Source: Paenibacillus tepidiphilus (GTDB lineage Bacteria > Bacillota > Bacilli > Paenibacillales > Paenibacillaceae). From it: a DNA stretch of 64,000 nucleotides. A program made the position numbers and the translations under genes. The stretch spans positions 153,385 to 217,384 of the forward strand of contig NZ_VWRQ01000009.1 in assembly GCF_008635795.1 (NCBI RefSeq), in the 5' to 3' direction. The notes below the pieces were generated by a model. The model was not told the DNA's origin and did not search any database. It saw only the letters and a list, made by a program, of their open reading frames with translations. Below, one piece after another: positions 1 to 9,354 of this stretch (position 1 is the stretch's first letter; the number at the start of each line of letters is the position of its first letter).

Positions 1-295
1 CCGTCACCTTCATTGTAGACGCAGTAACCTGAGCATAAGTACCGGTAATGGTGAAGTTCGGGTTATTGGTCTTGAATACCGATTCTCTTGTAATGTTATA
101 TACAGCACTGGGATCGCCTGCTGGCGCAATATCTTGACTTAAACTAATCGTATTCCGTAACGTGAGATCATCCGGACTAAAGTAGGTCGTAGTAGCCGTC
201 GCTGCCGTAGCCAATGGGGTGAATTTCCCCGGGAACATTGTAACGACCAGAGCCACCATCAGCAGCCAGACCAATGGTCTCTTCAAGCGTAACAT
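1..295 (-). CDS. Exported protein, N-terminal part only
   Basis: This gene runs off the left edge of the window, so only the first 98 codons are visible. ATG at 295 follows a clear AAAGGAGAG ribosome binding site. The product starts with basic residues (R3, K5, R6), then a hydrophobic stretch at residues 8-22 and an Ala-rich possible cleavage site near residues 29-32, which is a Sec signal peptide. The mature part is rich in Thr, Ser and Asn and looks like an extracellular surface protein. The domain content cannot be judged from this fragment. The neighbouring cell-wall polysaccharide genes fit a wall-associated protein, but that is inference. Confidence 0.75.
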   Translation of the reverse strand, partial: MLRLKRPLVWLLMVALVVTMFPGKFTPLATAATATTTYFSPDDLTLRNTISLSQDIAPAGDPSAVYNITRESVFKTNNPNFTITGTYAQVTASTMKVT

Positions 296-385
296 GTATC
301 GTATCTCTCCTTTAAGTTGAAGTTCTCATGACTTGTACTGTGTCTTTTATCGGTCAATCGTCCCCAAATTTTTAGGGAAAACGGC

Positions 386-415
386 AAAAAACTCATCCTA
401 AAAAGGATGAGTTTT
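386..415 (-). terminator. Intrinsic terminator after tagO
   Basis: A 12-bp perfect stem (AAAACTCATCCT, 388-399 with 404-415) has a 4-nt loop and is followed on the minus strand by a run of T. It lies just after the tagO stop and before the next minus-strand gene. Confidence 0.85.
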
Positions 416-453
416 GTAAAATCAGGAATTTAATTGACAATAAGTGCTGAAGC

Positions 454-1581
454 TTAAGATTTCGAGCCGCGTTCGGTATCAAGCTTCACACGCATCCGCA
501 GGAAGAAATTGAGCACCGGACGTTTGGTCTTGCTGATGATTCCTGTAATCTCGGCACCAATCTGCAGGAAGAACAGCATCACGCAGATGACAACGAATGT
601 TACCCAGTTCGCTTCATACAGCGAAGCCGAGGTTTGGATAATAGCCAGCACGCCGAAGAATGCGGCAATGCCGTAGATAATCAGCACCGTCTGGCGGTGG
701 CTGAATCCCAGTTCACGCAGACAGTGGTGCAAATGCCCTTTATCCGGTGCAAAGATCGGCTTCTTCTGCAGCTTGCGGCGGATGATGGCAAAGAACGTAT
801 CCGATAGTGGCACTCCGATGATCAAGAGCGGTGTAATAAACGATACGACCGCAATCTGCTTGAATCCGAGCAGTGCGAGCAGCGCAAGACAGAAGCCCAG
901 GAAGAGCGAGCCCGTGTCTCCCATGAATATCTTGGCCGGGTGAAAGTTGAAGAACAGGAAGCCTACGATACTGCCCAGCAGGAGCAGACACAGCAGCGCA
1001 ACCATTGTATTGCCCATAATAAAGGCCATTACCGCCATTGTCGCAATTGCGATACCGGATACGCCGGCAGCCAGCCCGTCCAGCCCGTCGATCAGATTCA
1101 CGGCGTTAGTGACACCGACAATCCAGAACAGGGTCAACGGGATCGCAATCCAGCTCTCCAGTGAAGAGTACGTATCATTAAATGGAATATTCACAAAATC
1201 CACAGTGATGTTAAATCCAAAGACCACGATGCAAGCTGCAGCGATTTGACCGAGCAGCTTTACCTTTGCGGAAAGCTCGAAGCGGTCATCCAATGCGCCA
1301 AGGAGAACAATCAGTCCGCCTCCCGACAGCAAAGCCTTAATGAAATTAGCCTCACGCGGAGTAAAGTCATAAGGGATTATCGGCAACACAGCCAGCAGGC
1401 CGAGCACAAACGCCAGAAAGATTCCCAGGCCACCAAGACGTGGCATGATGGTCGTATGAACCTTGCGGGCATTGGGCACATCCGTCGCTCCAACTTTGAT
1501 GGCGAATTTCTTCACCAGCGGCGTTATGAGCAGGGCGAGTCCCATACACACGATAAATCCGGCGATGTAGATGATTAACAT
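454..1581 (-). CDS. tagO: Undecaprenyl-phosphate GlcNAc-1-phosphate transferase (MraY/WecA family)
   Basis: This polytopic membrane enzyme, 375 aa, transfers GlcNAc-1-P (or a related sugar phosphate) from a UDP-sugar to undecaprenyl phosphate. That is the first step of teichoic acid or secondary cell-wall polysaccharide synthesis. Family motifs are present: an Asp pair in GALDDRFELS, NLIDGLDGLAAG, GDTGSLFLGF and the His-rich cytoplasmic loop PDKGHLHHCL. About ten hydrophobic segments are visible. It has its own promoter (TTGGAA/TATAAT) and terminator, and is followed in the same orientation upstream by tagA and csaB. This points to SCWP synthesis rather than peptidoglycan, because the MraY-specific gene context is absent. 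Confidence 0.92.
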   Translation of the reverse strand: MLIIYIAGFIVCMGLALLITPLVKKFAIKVGATDVPNARKVHTTIMPRLGGLGIFLAFVLGLLAVLPIIPYDFTPREANFIKALLSGGGLIVLLGALDDRFELSAKVKLLGQIAAACIVVFGFNITVDFVNIPFNDTYSSLESWIAIPLTLFWIVGVTNAVNLIDGLDGLAAGVSGIAIATMAVMAFIMGNTMVALLCLLLLGSIVGFLFFNFHPAKIFMGDTGSLFLGFCLALLALLGFKQIAVVSFITPLLIIGVPLSDTFFAIIRRKLQKKPIFAPDKGHLHHCLRELGFSHRQTVLIIYGIAAFFGVLAIIQTSASLYEANWVTFVVICVMLFFLQIGAEITGIISKTKRPVLNFFLRMRVKLDTERGSKS

Positions 1582-1616
1582 TTGATCAGTCGACCCCCAT
1601 TTCTCTACCGCAATGA

Positions 1617-1646
1617 ATTATACGCCGAAGTAAATGTAAATTCCAA
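1617..1646 (-). promoter_or_regulatory. Sigma-A type promoter of tagO
   Basis: On the minus strand, TTGGAA (1641-1646) and a perfect TATAAT (1617-1622) are separated by 18 bp. The predicted transcription start is about 30 nt before the tagO ATG. Confidence 0.65.
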
Positions 1647-1694
1647 TTCCATTTTCAGCCTGCAAAATCGTCTTTTTCAGCAAAAAACCTCATT

Positions 1695-2459
1695 TTATTG
1701 AACTTTTGTCACTGTATCTTTCTCCCGCAGTACTTTTACTGCGAATTTCGGCAGCGCAAGCATTCTTTTATAGCGGGTTGGTTCCTTCAGGAGACGATAC
1801 AGCCATTCCGCACGCAGCTTCTGGAACACTACAGGCGCCCGTTTGCTCTTGCCGGAGATGACATCGAAGCTTCCCCCGACGCCCATCATGACAGGAATAT
1901 TCAGCCGGGCTTTGTGCTTGGCAATCCACGGCTCCTGGCTGTCGGCACCTCTGGCCACGAACAAAATATCCGGCTTGGCAGACGTAATCTCTTCAATGAC
2001 CGCATCATCCGCTTCCGCCCCAAAAAAGCCGTCATGATATCCTGCGATGATAACACCGGCATATTGAGATTGTAACCGTGCAGCCGTCTCCCGAATCACT
2101 TCGGGCGTGGAGCCGAGCAGGTAAATTCTCCAATGATAGCTTTCACCCTGACGGAGCAATTCATGTAAAAGATCGAATCCCGCTACCCGCTCGGCTACAG
2201 GCTCACGGCAATACTCAGCCGCCCAGACGACGCCTGTGCCGTCAGGAACAACCAGCTCCGCCGACCTCATAATTTCCATATAAGCGGGATTCTCCAGCGC
2301 GGTCATAACCATTATCGGATTAGCTGTAATGACCTGGTGCACTTCCCGATTCCGGATCGCCTCCGTCAAGTATGCAACCGTTGCGGTCATATCGACTTTG
2401 GACACCCGGATGCCGAAGATCGGCACCGTAGGCAGCTTGCTATTCTCTTTCACAATCAC
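1695..2459 (-). CDS. tagA: WecG/TagA/CpsF family glycosyltransferase (ManNAc transferase)
   Basis: The product (254 aa) is a GT26-type enzyme. In Gram-positives it adds N-acetylmannosamine from UDP-ManNAc to lipid-linked GlcNAc, forming the linkage disaccharide. Recognisable family segments are ITANPIMVMTAL, the acidic VVPDGTGVVWA and GVGGSFDVISGKSKRAP. The length is normal. The stop lies directly against the csaB stop-start junction (csaB ends at 2460), so the two are co-transcribed. UDP-ManNAc would come from mnaA at 24.3 kb. Together with tagO this supplies the acceptor that CsaB pyruvylates. Confidence 0.88.
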   Translation of the reverse strand: MIVKENSKLPTVPIFGIRVSKVDMTATVAYLTEAIRNREVHQVITANPIMVMTALENPAYMEIMRSAELVVPDGTGVVWAAEYCREPVAERVAGFDLLHELLRQGESYHWRIYLLGSTPEVIRETAARLQSQYAGVIIAGYHDGFFGAEADDAVIEEITSAKPDILFVARGADSQEPWIAKHKARLNIPVMMGVGGSFDVISGKSKRAPVVFQKLRAEWLYRLLKEPTRYKRMLALPKFAVKVLREKDTVTKVQ

Positions 2460-3611
2460 TCATCCTTTGCGGTGAAAATATTCAGTAATCTGCCGGGCCG
2501 GCGCTTCGGCCTCCATAGCCAGCCTGGCAATCAGCGGTTCCCGCTCTCTCCTCCACGCTTCACCCGAATCGAGCAGCTGCAGCAGTTCTCCCGCCACCTG
2601 GGAGCCGTCCAAAGAAGCCGTCGAGCCGACCGGACGGCAATTGATTTGTTCCAGAAAATGATCAATTTTCGGATCATAGGATACGCCCATCAGCGGCACA
2701 CGCCGGCCGGCAGCGTAGATGAGACTGTGCAGCCGCATGCCGATCAGCGCATCACAGTGAGCGACTTCCCGCAGCATTTGCAGCGGATGGAGTGCATCCT
2801 CGCAAATACTGACGCTGCCGCCAAGCCTCACAACACCTTCCTCCACACGCTGCATCACATAGCGGGAGGCTTCATTGTCCAGCGGATGATGAAACGGCAG
2901 AAAGCGCAGGTGCAAAGGGGTCTCAGCCGCAGCCTGCAGCAGGCCGTCGGCAATGGCGTCCAGCTCTCTTCTGGACTCCTCCCAGTAACGCACAGAAATC
3001 CCTACCGTTCTGAGGGCTTCCCCGGCTGAGGGAGTTGCGCTCTCGCGGGCAGCCTTGGCTGCAGTGTCTTCTGCCGGAAGCACGAGGCCCATCACAGGAT
3101 CAGGGACAACGTCGATACGTGCTCCCTGCAGGCCCATCGACTCAAGCAGGACACGCGATTTCTCGTCACGCACCGAAATGTAGGTACATTTGCGGAAGAC
3201 CGATTTGATCAGCGGGTGGAACAGCTGCCGGTTAACCGGCCCGATGCCCTGGGCATAGATAAAGGTGGGCCGTCCCATCCACTGGGCCAGCTTGATGATG
3301 GCCAGGTAATAAGGAATGGTCTTACCGCTGGTCACATCCTGCAGCAGGCTGCCCCCGCCGCTGATTAGTCCGGCGCTCTCGTAAATCGCCTGCCGGACCT
3401 CCATCAGCTTCATCCGGTGCACGGACTTCACACCGTAGGTGCTGCTCGTCCACTCAGGGTCTATCGAAAGAACGACAGGCTCCAGGCTGATCCCTGACGC
3501 TTCCGAATATTTACGCAGAGCCAGCAGGATCGACTGCAGGACGGCTTCATCCCCGCTGTTCCGGAACCCGTAGTAACCGGAGATCACTATCTTTTGAGCA
3601 GAGGCGACCAT
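2460..3611 (-). CDS. csaB: Polysaccharide pyruvyl transferase CsaB
   Basis: CsaB adds a pyruvate ketal to ManNAc residues of the secondary cell-wall polysaccharide, creating the ligand for SLH-domain S-layer proteins. The N-terminal KIVISGYYGFRNSGDEAVL is the family hallmark, and the C-terminal half has the GMRLHSLIYAA segment typical of pyruvyl transferases. I prefer ATG at 3611 (383 aa) because GGAAGGGTG lies 9 nt upstream and the homologous N-terminus begins about there; an upstream in-frame start at 3641 is less likely. The 5' end overlaps the DUF5693 gene by 25 nt, implying translational coupling. Confidence 0.9.
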   Translation of the reverse strand: MVASAQKIVISGYYGFRNSGDEAVLQSILLALRKYSEASGISLEPVVLSIDPEWTSSTYGVKSVHRMKLMEVRQAIYESAGLISGGGSLLQDVTSGKTIPYYLAIIKLAQWMGRPTFIYAQGIGPVNRQLFHPLIKSVFRKCTYISVRDEKSRVLLESMGLQGARIDVVPDPVMGLVLPAEDTAAKAARESATPSAGEALRTVGISVRYWEESRRELDAIADGLLQAAAETPLHLRFLPFHHPLDNEASRYVMQRVEEGVVRLGGSVSICEDALHPLQMLREVAHCDALIGMRLHSLIYAAGRRVPLMGVSYDPKIDHFLEQINCRPVGSTASLDGSQVAGELLQLLDSGEAWRREREPLIARLAMEAEAPARQITEYFHRKG

Positions 3612-5623
3612 CGTTTCCAACACCCTTCCGCAATCTGCCAAACTCCCACTGCAACCAGACCAATGATAAGACCCAGGCCCAGGCCAAGCAAGCCGCGGAC
3701 AAGTGAAATCAGGACCGGTGAATGAATATGGGCAAAGGTATCGACCATCGAAAGCTGGCCGATGACCGCAATAATCAGAATAAAGGCGGCGTTCCGGTAT
3801 TTATAAGCCATAAAGGCTCCGAGAATAAACAGCGGATGCGCCAGCAGGAATTCCTTGTTGCGCGGCCGCACATGGACCGTGTTCTCCAGGAATGAGCGGA
3901 AGGACATTTCCAGCGCACTGGCGCTGCCGCTGTTTCCGGTACGCTTCAGGTAATACCAGCCTACTGCTGCCACAACGACGGCTGCAACAACCATGGCCAG
4001 CGTGATCGGTGTCCGCAGCAGCTTGCCGGTCTTGTTAAATGCGAATTCTCCGCGGTACAGCAGCACGTATATCCCGGTAAGGGCGATTGGTGCCAAATGC
4101 AGGAGACTTACCCCCCGGAACTGGTTCAGCACCAGAGCATAGGTGATGTTGTTGAGCAGGGCAATGACAAACGGTACAGCACTCAGAGAGATCAATGCGG
4201 TCTTCACATAGAGCACCAGACTGTGTACCAGGCGGCGGCGCGGGCTCATAGCCGTATAGCTGCGTGCAGCTGCTCCCAGCGGCGGCCCCTGCTCATTGAT
4301 TTTGCGGACGGCGAGAACCATGGCGACCGTCGGTGCACTGATAGCGACGGCCAGAGCCAGCGCCTGTTCGAACAGCGTAGGCTTGAGTACAATCAATCCG
4401 GCGCTTCCCACCAGACCAAGCACCCAGGCCGGGAGCGTCAGCCAAGGAATGAAATAAGAGATCAGCAAGGCAACCATAGACACGGCACCGACGACAGCAC
4501 CGAGCTTGAAATAACGCTGGAAGGAAGAATCCACAACCTCAAAGGCAGTGGCTTGTCCCAGCGTAAAGCCGTTATCCTCAATCTTCGCGACTGCTCCATC
4601 CGGTCCGCTCAGACTGGTAATGAGGTTATCCAGACTGTCTGTAACCTGTGCTTTGGACGTATCGCGGAGCGGAATCGTGTTCAAATAAAGCATCCGTATA
4701 TTCCGGTCCTTCGTGGCCAGCGCAAAGCGGTCAGAAATCACTTCCGGACTCAAATTCGAATCGTTTTCGCTGAGCGAATACAGCCGTGTGACATCATAAT
4801 CCAGCAAATAAGCCAGCTTCGCAAAGCCTTTCTGCTGGGCTTTAATATTTTCGATGGCGGCGAGTCCCATGCCACGTTCCTTCAGGAGCTCGGCGAAGGC
4901 TTCCACACTGTTAAGATCAGCATTATCGTTAAATCCTTTAACCGATTCACCCTCGAAGAGAATACGTTTAACACCTAGCTCCTCATAGCGGTCCAGCAGC
5001 TTCGTAATGGCCTCCTGATTGTAGGGAAGCGAATCCACCAGGCGCGGTACGATATTGAAGCCTTTGTCATGCAGCATTTCCAGTGTAATCGGGTCCGGCT
5101 GCAGCGGCTTGAGCGTGGCATCCTCCAGCGGGGTCTGAATAATCAGCCCCTGCTGGCCGCGGAAGCTCCAGCTCTCTGTCGAAATGTTCAGGCCTGCAAA
5201 AGCTTCCCGGATGATTGGAGCGAGCGCCGAGCTGTTCTCCGTACTGGTAAAGAGAACATATGTATAGTTCTCATTCTCGGGAATCACGTTATCGGTAAGA
5301 TTGGCAATGTCAGCCGCTCCCCAAATCATCAGGCGGCGCGCTTTTCGGAAATCCTCAAGCGTATTTTCGTAGATGGCCATGCTCTGTACGCCGGCTTCCT
5401 TCAAGCGGTCAAGCTGCTCGGAGATATAATCCTGCGGGTTGCTGCGATAGCTGGCCACTTCCACCAGATCGCGGTAATCAAATACAAATTCCACCGTTTT
5501 GGATGACTTCTCGGTCTGAAGACGGTCATACACTACAGGAAGCGCAGCAATTACGCCAAGCACCACCAGAATCCATAACCATTTCCGTGAAGCCGTATTC
5601 CATTTTTGCCATTTCTGCTGCAC
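3587..5623 (-). CDS. DUF5693 membrane protein of the csaB locus
   Basis: The product (678 aa) has one N-terminal membrane anchor (WLWILVVLGVIAALPVVYD), an extracytoplasmic region of roughly 350 residues, and a C-terminal half with about eight hydrophobic helices. This is the usual layout of the DUF5693 family, which accompanies csaB in many Bacillales. No biochemical role is established that I know of; the genetic link suggests a part in export or assembly of the pyruvylated wall polysaccharide. GTG at 5623 is chosen as start because AGGAGG sits 8 nt upstream; an in-frame start at 5686 lacks a good site. Confidence 0.8.
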   Translation of the reverse strand: MQQKWQKWNTASRKWLWILVVLGVIAALPVVYDRLQTEKSSKTVEFVFDYRDLVEVASYRSNPQDYISEQLDRLKEAGVQSMAIYENTLEDFRKARRLMIWGAADIANLTDNVIPENENYTYVLFTSTENSSALAPIIREAFAGLNISTESWSFRGQQGLIIQTPLEDATLKPLQPDPITLEMLHDKGFNIVPRLVDSLPYNQEAITKLLDRYEELGVKRILFEGESVKGFNDNADLNSVEAFAELLKERGMGLAAIENIKAQQKGFAKLAYLLDYDVTRLYSLSENDSNLSPEVISDRFALATKDRNIRMLYLNTIPLRDTSKAQVTDSLDNLITSLSGPDGAVAKIEDNGFTLGQATAFEVVDSSFQRYFKLGAVVGAVSMVALLISYFIPWLTLPAWVLGLVGSAGLIVLKPTLFEQALALAVAISAPTVAMVLAVRKINEQGPPLGAAARSYTAMSPRRRLVHSLVLYVKTALISLSAVPFVIALLNNITYALVLNQFRGVSLLHLAPIALTGIYVLLYRGEFAFNKTGKLLRTPITLAMVVAAVVVAAVGWYYLKRTGNSGSASALEMSFRSFLENTVHVRPRNKEFLLAHPLFILGAFMAYKYRNAAFILIIAVIGQLSMVDTFAHIHSPVLISLVRGLLGLGLGLIIGLVAVGVWQIAEGCWKRWSPLLKR

Positions 5624-5722
5624 CAAAAGTACCTCCTCTGTCGCTGTAAAGCCACTTTGCCGGGTAGTTGCCTGACACATCAGCAATAGCCATAATCTGC
5701 CTAACTACCGTCCCATTTCATA

Positions 5723-5765
5723 CAGAAACGGATGTGCGTCCCGTAGGACGCAGTATCCGTTTCTG
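5723..5765 (-). other. Very stable hairpin between pgcA and the DUF5693 gene
   Basis: Outer arms CAGAAACGGAT and ATCCGTTTCTG enclose an inner GCGTCC/GGACGC stem. In the minus-strand RNA this is capped by a C(UACG)G tetraloop. There is no T-run after it, so it is not a standard intrinsic terminator. It may protect or define an mRNA 3' end. Confidence 0.6.
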
Positions 5766-5787
5766 CGTGTTTATGATTTATCTTGTA

Positions 5788-7506
5788 TTATTTCCCGTCA
5801 ACGCGGCCCATAACCTGCTGGGTGAGGGCGGCTACCTTATCTTTGGCGTTCTGAAGCGAATCGCCCCGTACTGCGAAATACACCTTGATCTTTGGCTCTG
5901 TACCGGAAGGACGCAGGCAGAACCACGAACCGTCGGACAGCAGATATTTGAGCACGTTCTCTTTAGGCAGACCGTCCAGACCCAAAGAGTAGTCCAGAAC
6001 CTGGGTAACGGCAGCCCCGGCGATTTCCTGCGGCGGGTTGCTGCGCCAATCGGTCATAATGCCCTGGATCTGTGCAACGCCGTCTTTGCCCTTCAGCGTG
6101 CGGGACTCCAGGCTCTCCAGGAAATAGCCGAATTGCTCATACAGTTCCTGAAGCACATCGTAAAGCGTCTTGCCCTGAGCCTTATAGTAAGCTCCCGCTT
6201 CAGCGATCAGCATCGCAGCCAATACAGCGTCCTTGTCGCGGGCGTAGTTGCCTGCCAGGTAACCATAGCTCTCTTCATAGCCGAAGAGATACGTATGTTC
6301 ACCGGACTGCTCGAACTGTGTCATTTTCTCACCGATATATTTGAAGCCGGTCAGCGTATTAAACACGGTAGCGCCATAATGCTGTGCTACAGCCGCTCCC
6401 ATCTCGCTGGTCACGATGGTCTTGACGACCGCACCATTCTGCGGCAGCTTACCCTGCTCCTGGAGACGGCTCAGATAATAATGAATCATCAGTGCCCCGG
6501 ACTGGTTGCCGGACAATACCACAAATTTACCTTCATTGTCGCGCACAACTGCGCCCATCCGGTCGGCATCAGGGTCGGTCCCGATCAAGAGATCAGCGCC
6601 CAGCTCTTCGCCCAGCTTGATCGCCAGGGTGAAGGCTTCGCGTTCTTCCGGATTCGGTGATTTGACCGTCGAGAACTCGGAATCAGGCTGCTCCTGCTCA
6701 GGCACAATATGCACCTGGGTGAAGCCGATCTTGCCCAGTACGCTGCGGACCGGCAAGTTGCCCGTACCATGCAGCGGGGTATACACGATCTTGAAGTCTT
6801 TGCCCAGCGTGGAGGCAATCTCTTCACGGGCGACACTTACAGCTGCCACCGTATCCGTGAAGGCTTCATCCTCCTTCTCGCCCAGCCAGTGGAGCAGGCC
6901 GTCAGCTTCCGCTTTCTCACGGTCAAGGCGCTTCACGCCGTTGAAGGAATCGACCTCAAGAATATGGGCGATCACTTTCTCAGCCTCGTCCGGTACCAGT
7001 TGGCCGCCTTCAGCATTGTACACTTTGTAGCCGTTATACTCCGGAGGATTATGGCTTGCCGTAATCACGACACCACCCGAAGCCTGCAAATGCCGGACAG
7101 AGAAAGACAGCTGCGGTGTAGAGCGCAGGGAAGGGAACAGGTGGGCCTCAATGCCGTTACCTGCCAACACCAGCGCTGTCTCCAGGGCGAATTCCGGCGA
7201 GAAGCGGCGGGAGTCATGAGCAATGACTACGGATGGTCTGCCCTCTCCCTGATGCTGCTCCAGGATATAATTGGCGAAGCCTTGAGTGGCGCGGCCAACC
7301 GTATATCTGTTAATCCGGTTGCTGCCCGCACCGATCACACCGCGCAAGCCGCCTGTACCAAACTCCAAATCGCGGTAAAAACGTTCCTCCAGCTCCTGCG
7401 GATCATTCTCCAGCGCCTTCAGCTCTGTCTTAGTAAGTTCATCTACGGAAGGGTCCTGCAACCAGCGGGACAGGGTTTCTGCCGCTGCTTGGCTTAATTG
7501 CGTCAT
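5788..7506 (-). CDS. pgcA: Alpha-phosphoglucomutase / phosphomannomutase
   Basis: The enzyme (572 aa) interconverts glucose-6-P and glucose-1-P for UDP-glucose, glycolipid and wall polymer synthesis in the cytoplasm. All alpha-D-phosphohexomutase signatures are present: the phosphoserine loop ITASHNPPEYNGYK, the Mg-binding loop GTDPDADRMG, the sugar-binding FGYEESYGYL and the C-terminal phosphate-binding RPSGTEPKIKV. The length fits the Bacillus PgcA group. The ATG follows AGGAGAG. The gene starts 47 nt after fabZ in the same direction, so the two may be co-transcribed. Confidence 0.93.
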   Translation of the reverse strand: MTQLSQAAAETLSRWLQDPSVDELTKTELKALENDPQELEERFYRDLEFGTGGLRGVIGAGSNRINRYTVGRATQGFANYILEQHQGEGRPSVVIAHDSRRFSPEFALETALVLAGNGIEAHLFPSLRSTPQLSFSVRHLQASGGVVITASHNPPEYNGYKVYNAEGGQLVPDEAEKVIAHILEVDSFNGVKRLDREKAEADGLLHWLGEKEDEAFTDTVAAVSVAREEIASTLGKDFKIVYTPLHGTGNLPVRSVLGKIGFTQVHIVPEQEQPDSEFSTVKSPNPEEREAFTLAIKLGEELGADLLIGTDPDADRMGAVVRDNEGKFVVLSGNQSGALMIHYYLSRLQEQGKLPQNGAVVKTIVTSEMGAAVAQHYGATVFNTLTGFKYIGEKMTQFEQSGEHTYLFGYEESYGYLAGNYARDKDAVLAAMLIAEAGAYYKAQGKTLYDVLQELYEQFGYFLESLESRTLKGKDGVAQIQGIMTDWRSNPPQEIAGAAVTQVLDYSLGLDGLPKENVLKYLLSDGSWFCLRPSGTEPKIKVYFAVRGDSLQNAKDKVAALTQQVMGRVDGK

Positions 7507-7553
7507 ATGAAATCTCTCCTTCTCCTATATAATAAGTGATTGTATAACAGGGA

Positions 7554-7976
7554 TCAGCTAAGCGCGAACATAATTTCACCGGAGGCGACCACCTTGCCCT
7601 CCACCTTGGCTGTAGCTTGTCCCTTGCCAATGCTGCCTTTCAGCCGGGTGATTTCCACCTCAAGCGTCAATGTATCCCCAGGCACGACCTGGCCGCGGAA
7701 ACGGAAGCCGTCAAGTCCGGCCAGGAAGCCGATCTTGCCGCGGTTGGCTTCTACACCCAGAATGGCGACAGCGCCTACCTGGGCCAGGGCCTCAGTAATC
7801 AGTACACCCGGCATGACCGGATAACCGGGAAAGTGGCCGGCAAAAAAAGGCTCATTGACGGTCACGTTCTTGATGCCGACTGCCCGTTTGCCCATCTCAA
7901 TCTCGGTTATTTTGTCCACCAGCAGAAACGGGGGCCGGTGCGGGATAATCTCCTGGATTTCATTGATATTCATCAT
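7554..7976 (-). CDS. fabZ: 3-hydroxyacyl-[acyl-carrier-protein] dehydratase FabZ
   Basis: FabZ dehydrates 3-hydroxyacyl-ACP in the elongation cycle of type II fatty acid synthesis. The hot-dog fold enzyme is recognised by [11 protein letters not shown], the catalytic His in [11 protein letters not shown] and the Glu in [10 protein letters not shown]. The start is ATG at 7976 (140 aa), 11 nt after AAAGGAG; a TTG-initiated form from 7997 would place its start codon before the binding site and is rejected. Position next to mbl and the flagellar pair matches ywpB in B. subtilis. Confidence 0.94.
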   Translation of the reverse strand: MMNINEIQEIIPHRPPFLLVDKITEIEMGKRAVGIKNVTVNEPFFAGHFPGYPVMPGVLITEALAQVGAVAILGVEANRGKIGFLAGLDGFRFRGQVVPGDTLTLEVEITRLKGSIGKGQATAKVEGKVVASGEIMFALS

Positions 7977-8210
7977 TGGGGGCGAAGCTCCTTTCAATAT
8001 GTAACCGCATCTTTACACAAACAGCGTTTCAAGCTTAATCGGGAAAGCCTGCATAAATATGGGCCCCTTCGGTCAAAACTATAATATCCTTCACCACCTG
8101 CAGCAGTGGAGGTTAAGATAAGGGGCTTTCTCCACCGCATGCAGCTGCGAGGCGGAGAGGGCCCTTTTGGCGTTCCTTCCGGCCCTCCATCATTATACAG
8201 TTTCCAGTAT

Positions 8211-8243
8211 AAAAAAGAAAACTCCCCTGCACAACAGGGGAGT
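8211..8243 (-). terminator. Intrinsic terminator after the epuA-like gene
   Basis: A 9-bp perfect stem (ACTCCCCTG with CAGGGGAGT, 8221-8229 and 8235-8243) is followed on the minus strand by a T-rich tail (8211-8220). It closes the mbl/flhO/flhP/epuA transcription unit and separates it from fabZ. Confidence 0.88.
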
Positions 8244-8271
8244 CGCATATCATGCGGCTACACGCCCCGGA

Positions 8272-8508
8272 TCAGGGCGCAAACACCAGGTCATATACAT
8301 GTTTCCAGGTGCTCCACTGAAGCACCTCTGTCAGTTCTCTCTTTCCGAGCACCACGTAACCGGCCGTCAGACCGCAGCCGAGCGCAGCAATCAGCAGAAG
8401 CGGAATCAGAAACCACTGAATGATGCTCCAGGTAGAGACACGGCGCTTCTTCACCGCCGGTCTTGATTCTTCTGCTTCTTCTTGTTTATGCGTGCCCTGA
8501 GGACTCAT
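8272..8508 (-). CDS. EpuA-like small membrane protein
   Basis: The 78-aa protein has a charged, Lys/Arg-rich cytoplasmic N-terminus (residues 1-25), one hydrophobic helix (about 30-53: IIQWFLIPLLLIAALGCGL) and a short tail with GYVVLGKRE and a conserved-looking WKHVYDL. This is the layout of the EpuA family, often annotated misleadingly as an RNA polymerase beta subunit. Function is unknown. It starts 8 nt after flhP and ends just before a terminator, so it is the last gene of that operon. Confidence 0.7.
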   Translation of the reverse strand: MSPQGTHKQEEAEESRPAVKKRRVSTWSIIQWFLIPLLLIAALGCGLTAGYVVLGKRELTEVLQWSTWKHVYDLVFAP

Positions 8509-8516
8509 TCCTTCAC

Positions 8517-9338
8517 CTACCCGCGCATATTATTGGCCAGTCCCAGCATTTGGTCACTGGAGGAAAGTGCCCGGGCGGCAAGCTGATAGATACGCTGGAT
8601 CTGCATCATTTCCGTCATTTCTTTACTCAAATCCACATTCGATTGTTCCAGGTATCCCGAACGCACGCTTACTGCCGCTGCTTCACCCGGGGCTCTTTGT
8701 ATAAAAGCCTGTTCGGCGGCAACGCCTTCAGGCAGCACATAAAAATTGCCGTCCACCGCCTGGAGCGTACTCTTGCTGAGCGGCTCCGCAATCATAATCG
8801 TACCGGCAATCACAGCCGGCTCGTTCTCTGATCTCTTGGTCAGTACACGGCCGTACTCATCGATAGCTGCACTGACATTCACCGGCACGGCGATGGGTTC
8901 ACCTTCCGTGTTCAGTACAGAATTCCCGGTATTGTCGACCAACAGCATGCTGTCGGCATTGTCCGGATCGGGCGTGAAATGGAAGGCTCCCTGGCGTGTA
9001 TAAGCAACCTCACCGTTTACCTGAACCCCGAACAAGCCGTTGCCCAGCAGCGCCAAATCGGTCGGATTGCCCGTTTCCTGGAGTGTCCCCTCTTCCCAGT
9101 TATTGCTGATTGTCGAGACGCGGACACCATACCCGATATTGAAGCCCAGCGGCATACTGCGTCCGGTCTGATAATAATCCTGGGACTGCTGCTGCACACG
9201 GGTCAGCACATCCTCGAAAGAGCCTTCCTTGCTCTTATACCCGGTGGTATTCATATTGGCGATATTGTCCGCGATGATGTCCAGCCGCTGCTGCAGACTG
9301 GACATGGAGACGGCGGCACCGATCGTTGAATTATTCAT
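8517..9338 (-). CDS. flhP: Flagellar hook-basal body protein FlhP (FlgG family)
   Basis: FlhP is one of two distal-rod/hook-type proteins encoded next to mbl in Bacillales. The 273-aa product has the N-terminal rod signature MSSLQQRLDIIADNIANMNTTGYK and the C-terminal matching helix (LSKEMTEMMQIQRIYQLAARAL), both typical of axial flagellar proteins that polymerise through paired coiled ends. It lies 16 nt downstream of flhO and is probably co-transcribed with it. Confidence 0.9.
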   Translation of the reverse strand: MNNSTIGAAVSMSSLQQRLDIIADNIANMNTTGYKSKEGSFEDVLTRVQQQSQDYYQTGRSMPLGFNIGYGVRVSTISNNWEEGTLQETGNPTDLALLGNGLFGVQVNGEVAYTRQGAFHFTPDPDNADSMLLVDNTGNSVLNTEGEPIAVPVNVSAAIDEYGRVLTKRSENEPAVIAGTIMIAEPLSKSTLQAVDGNFYVLPEGVAAEQAFIQRAPGEAAAVSVRSGYLEQSNVDLSKEMTEMMQIQRIYQLAARALSSSDQMLGLANNMRG

Positions 9339-9354
9339 GGTTTAAGCCTCCCCG

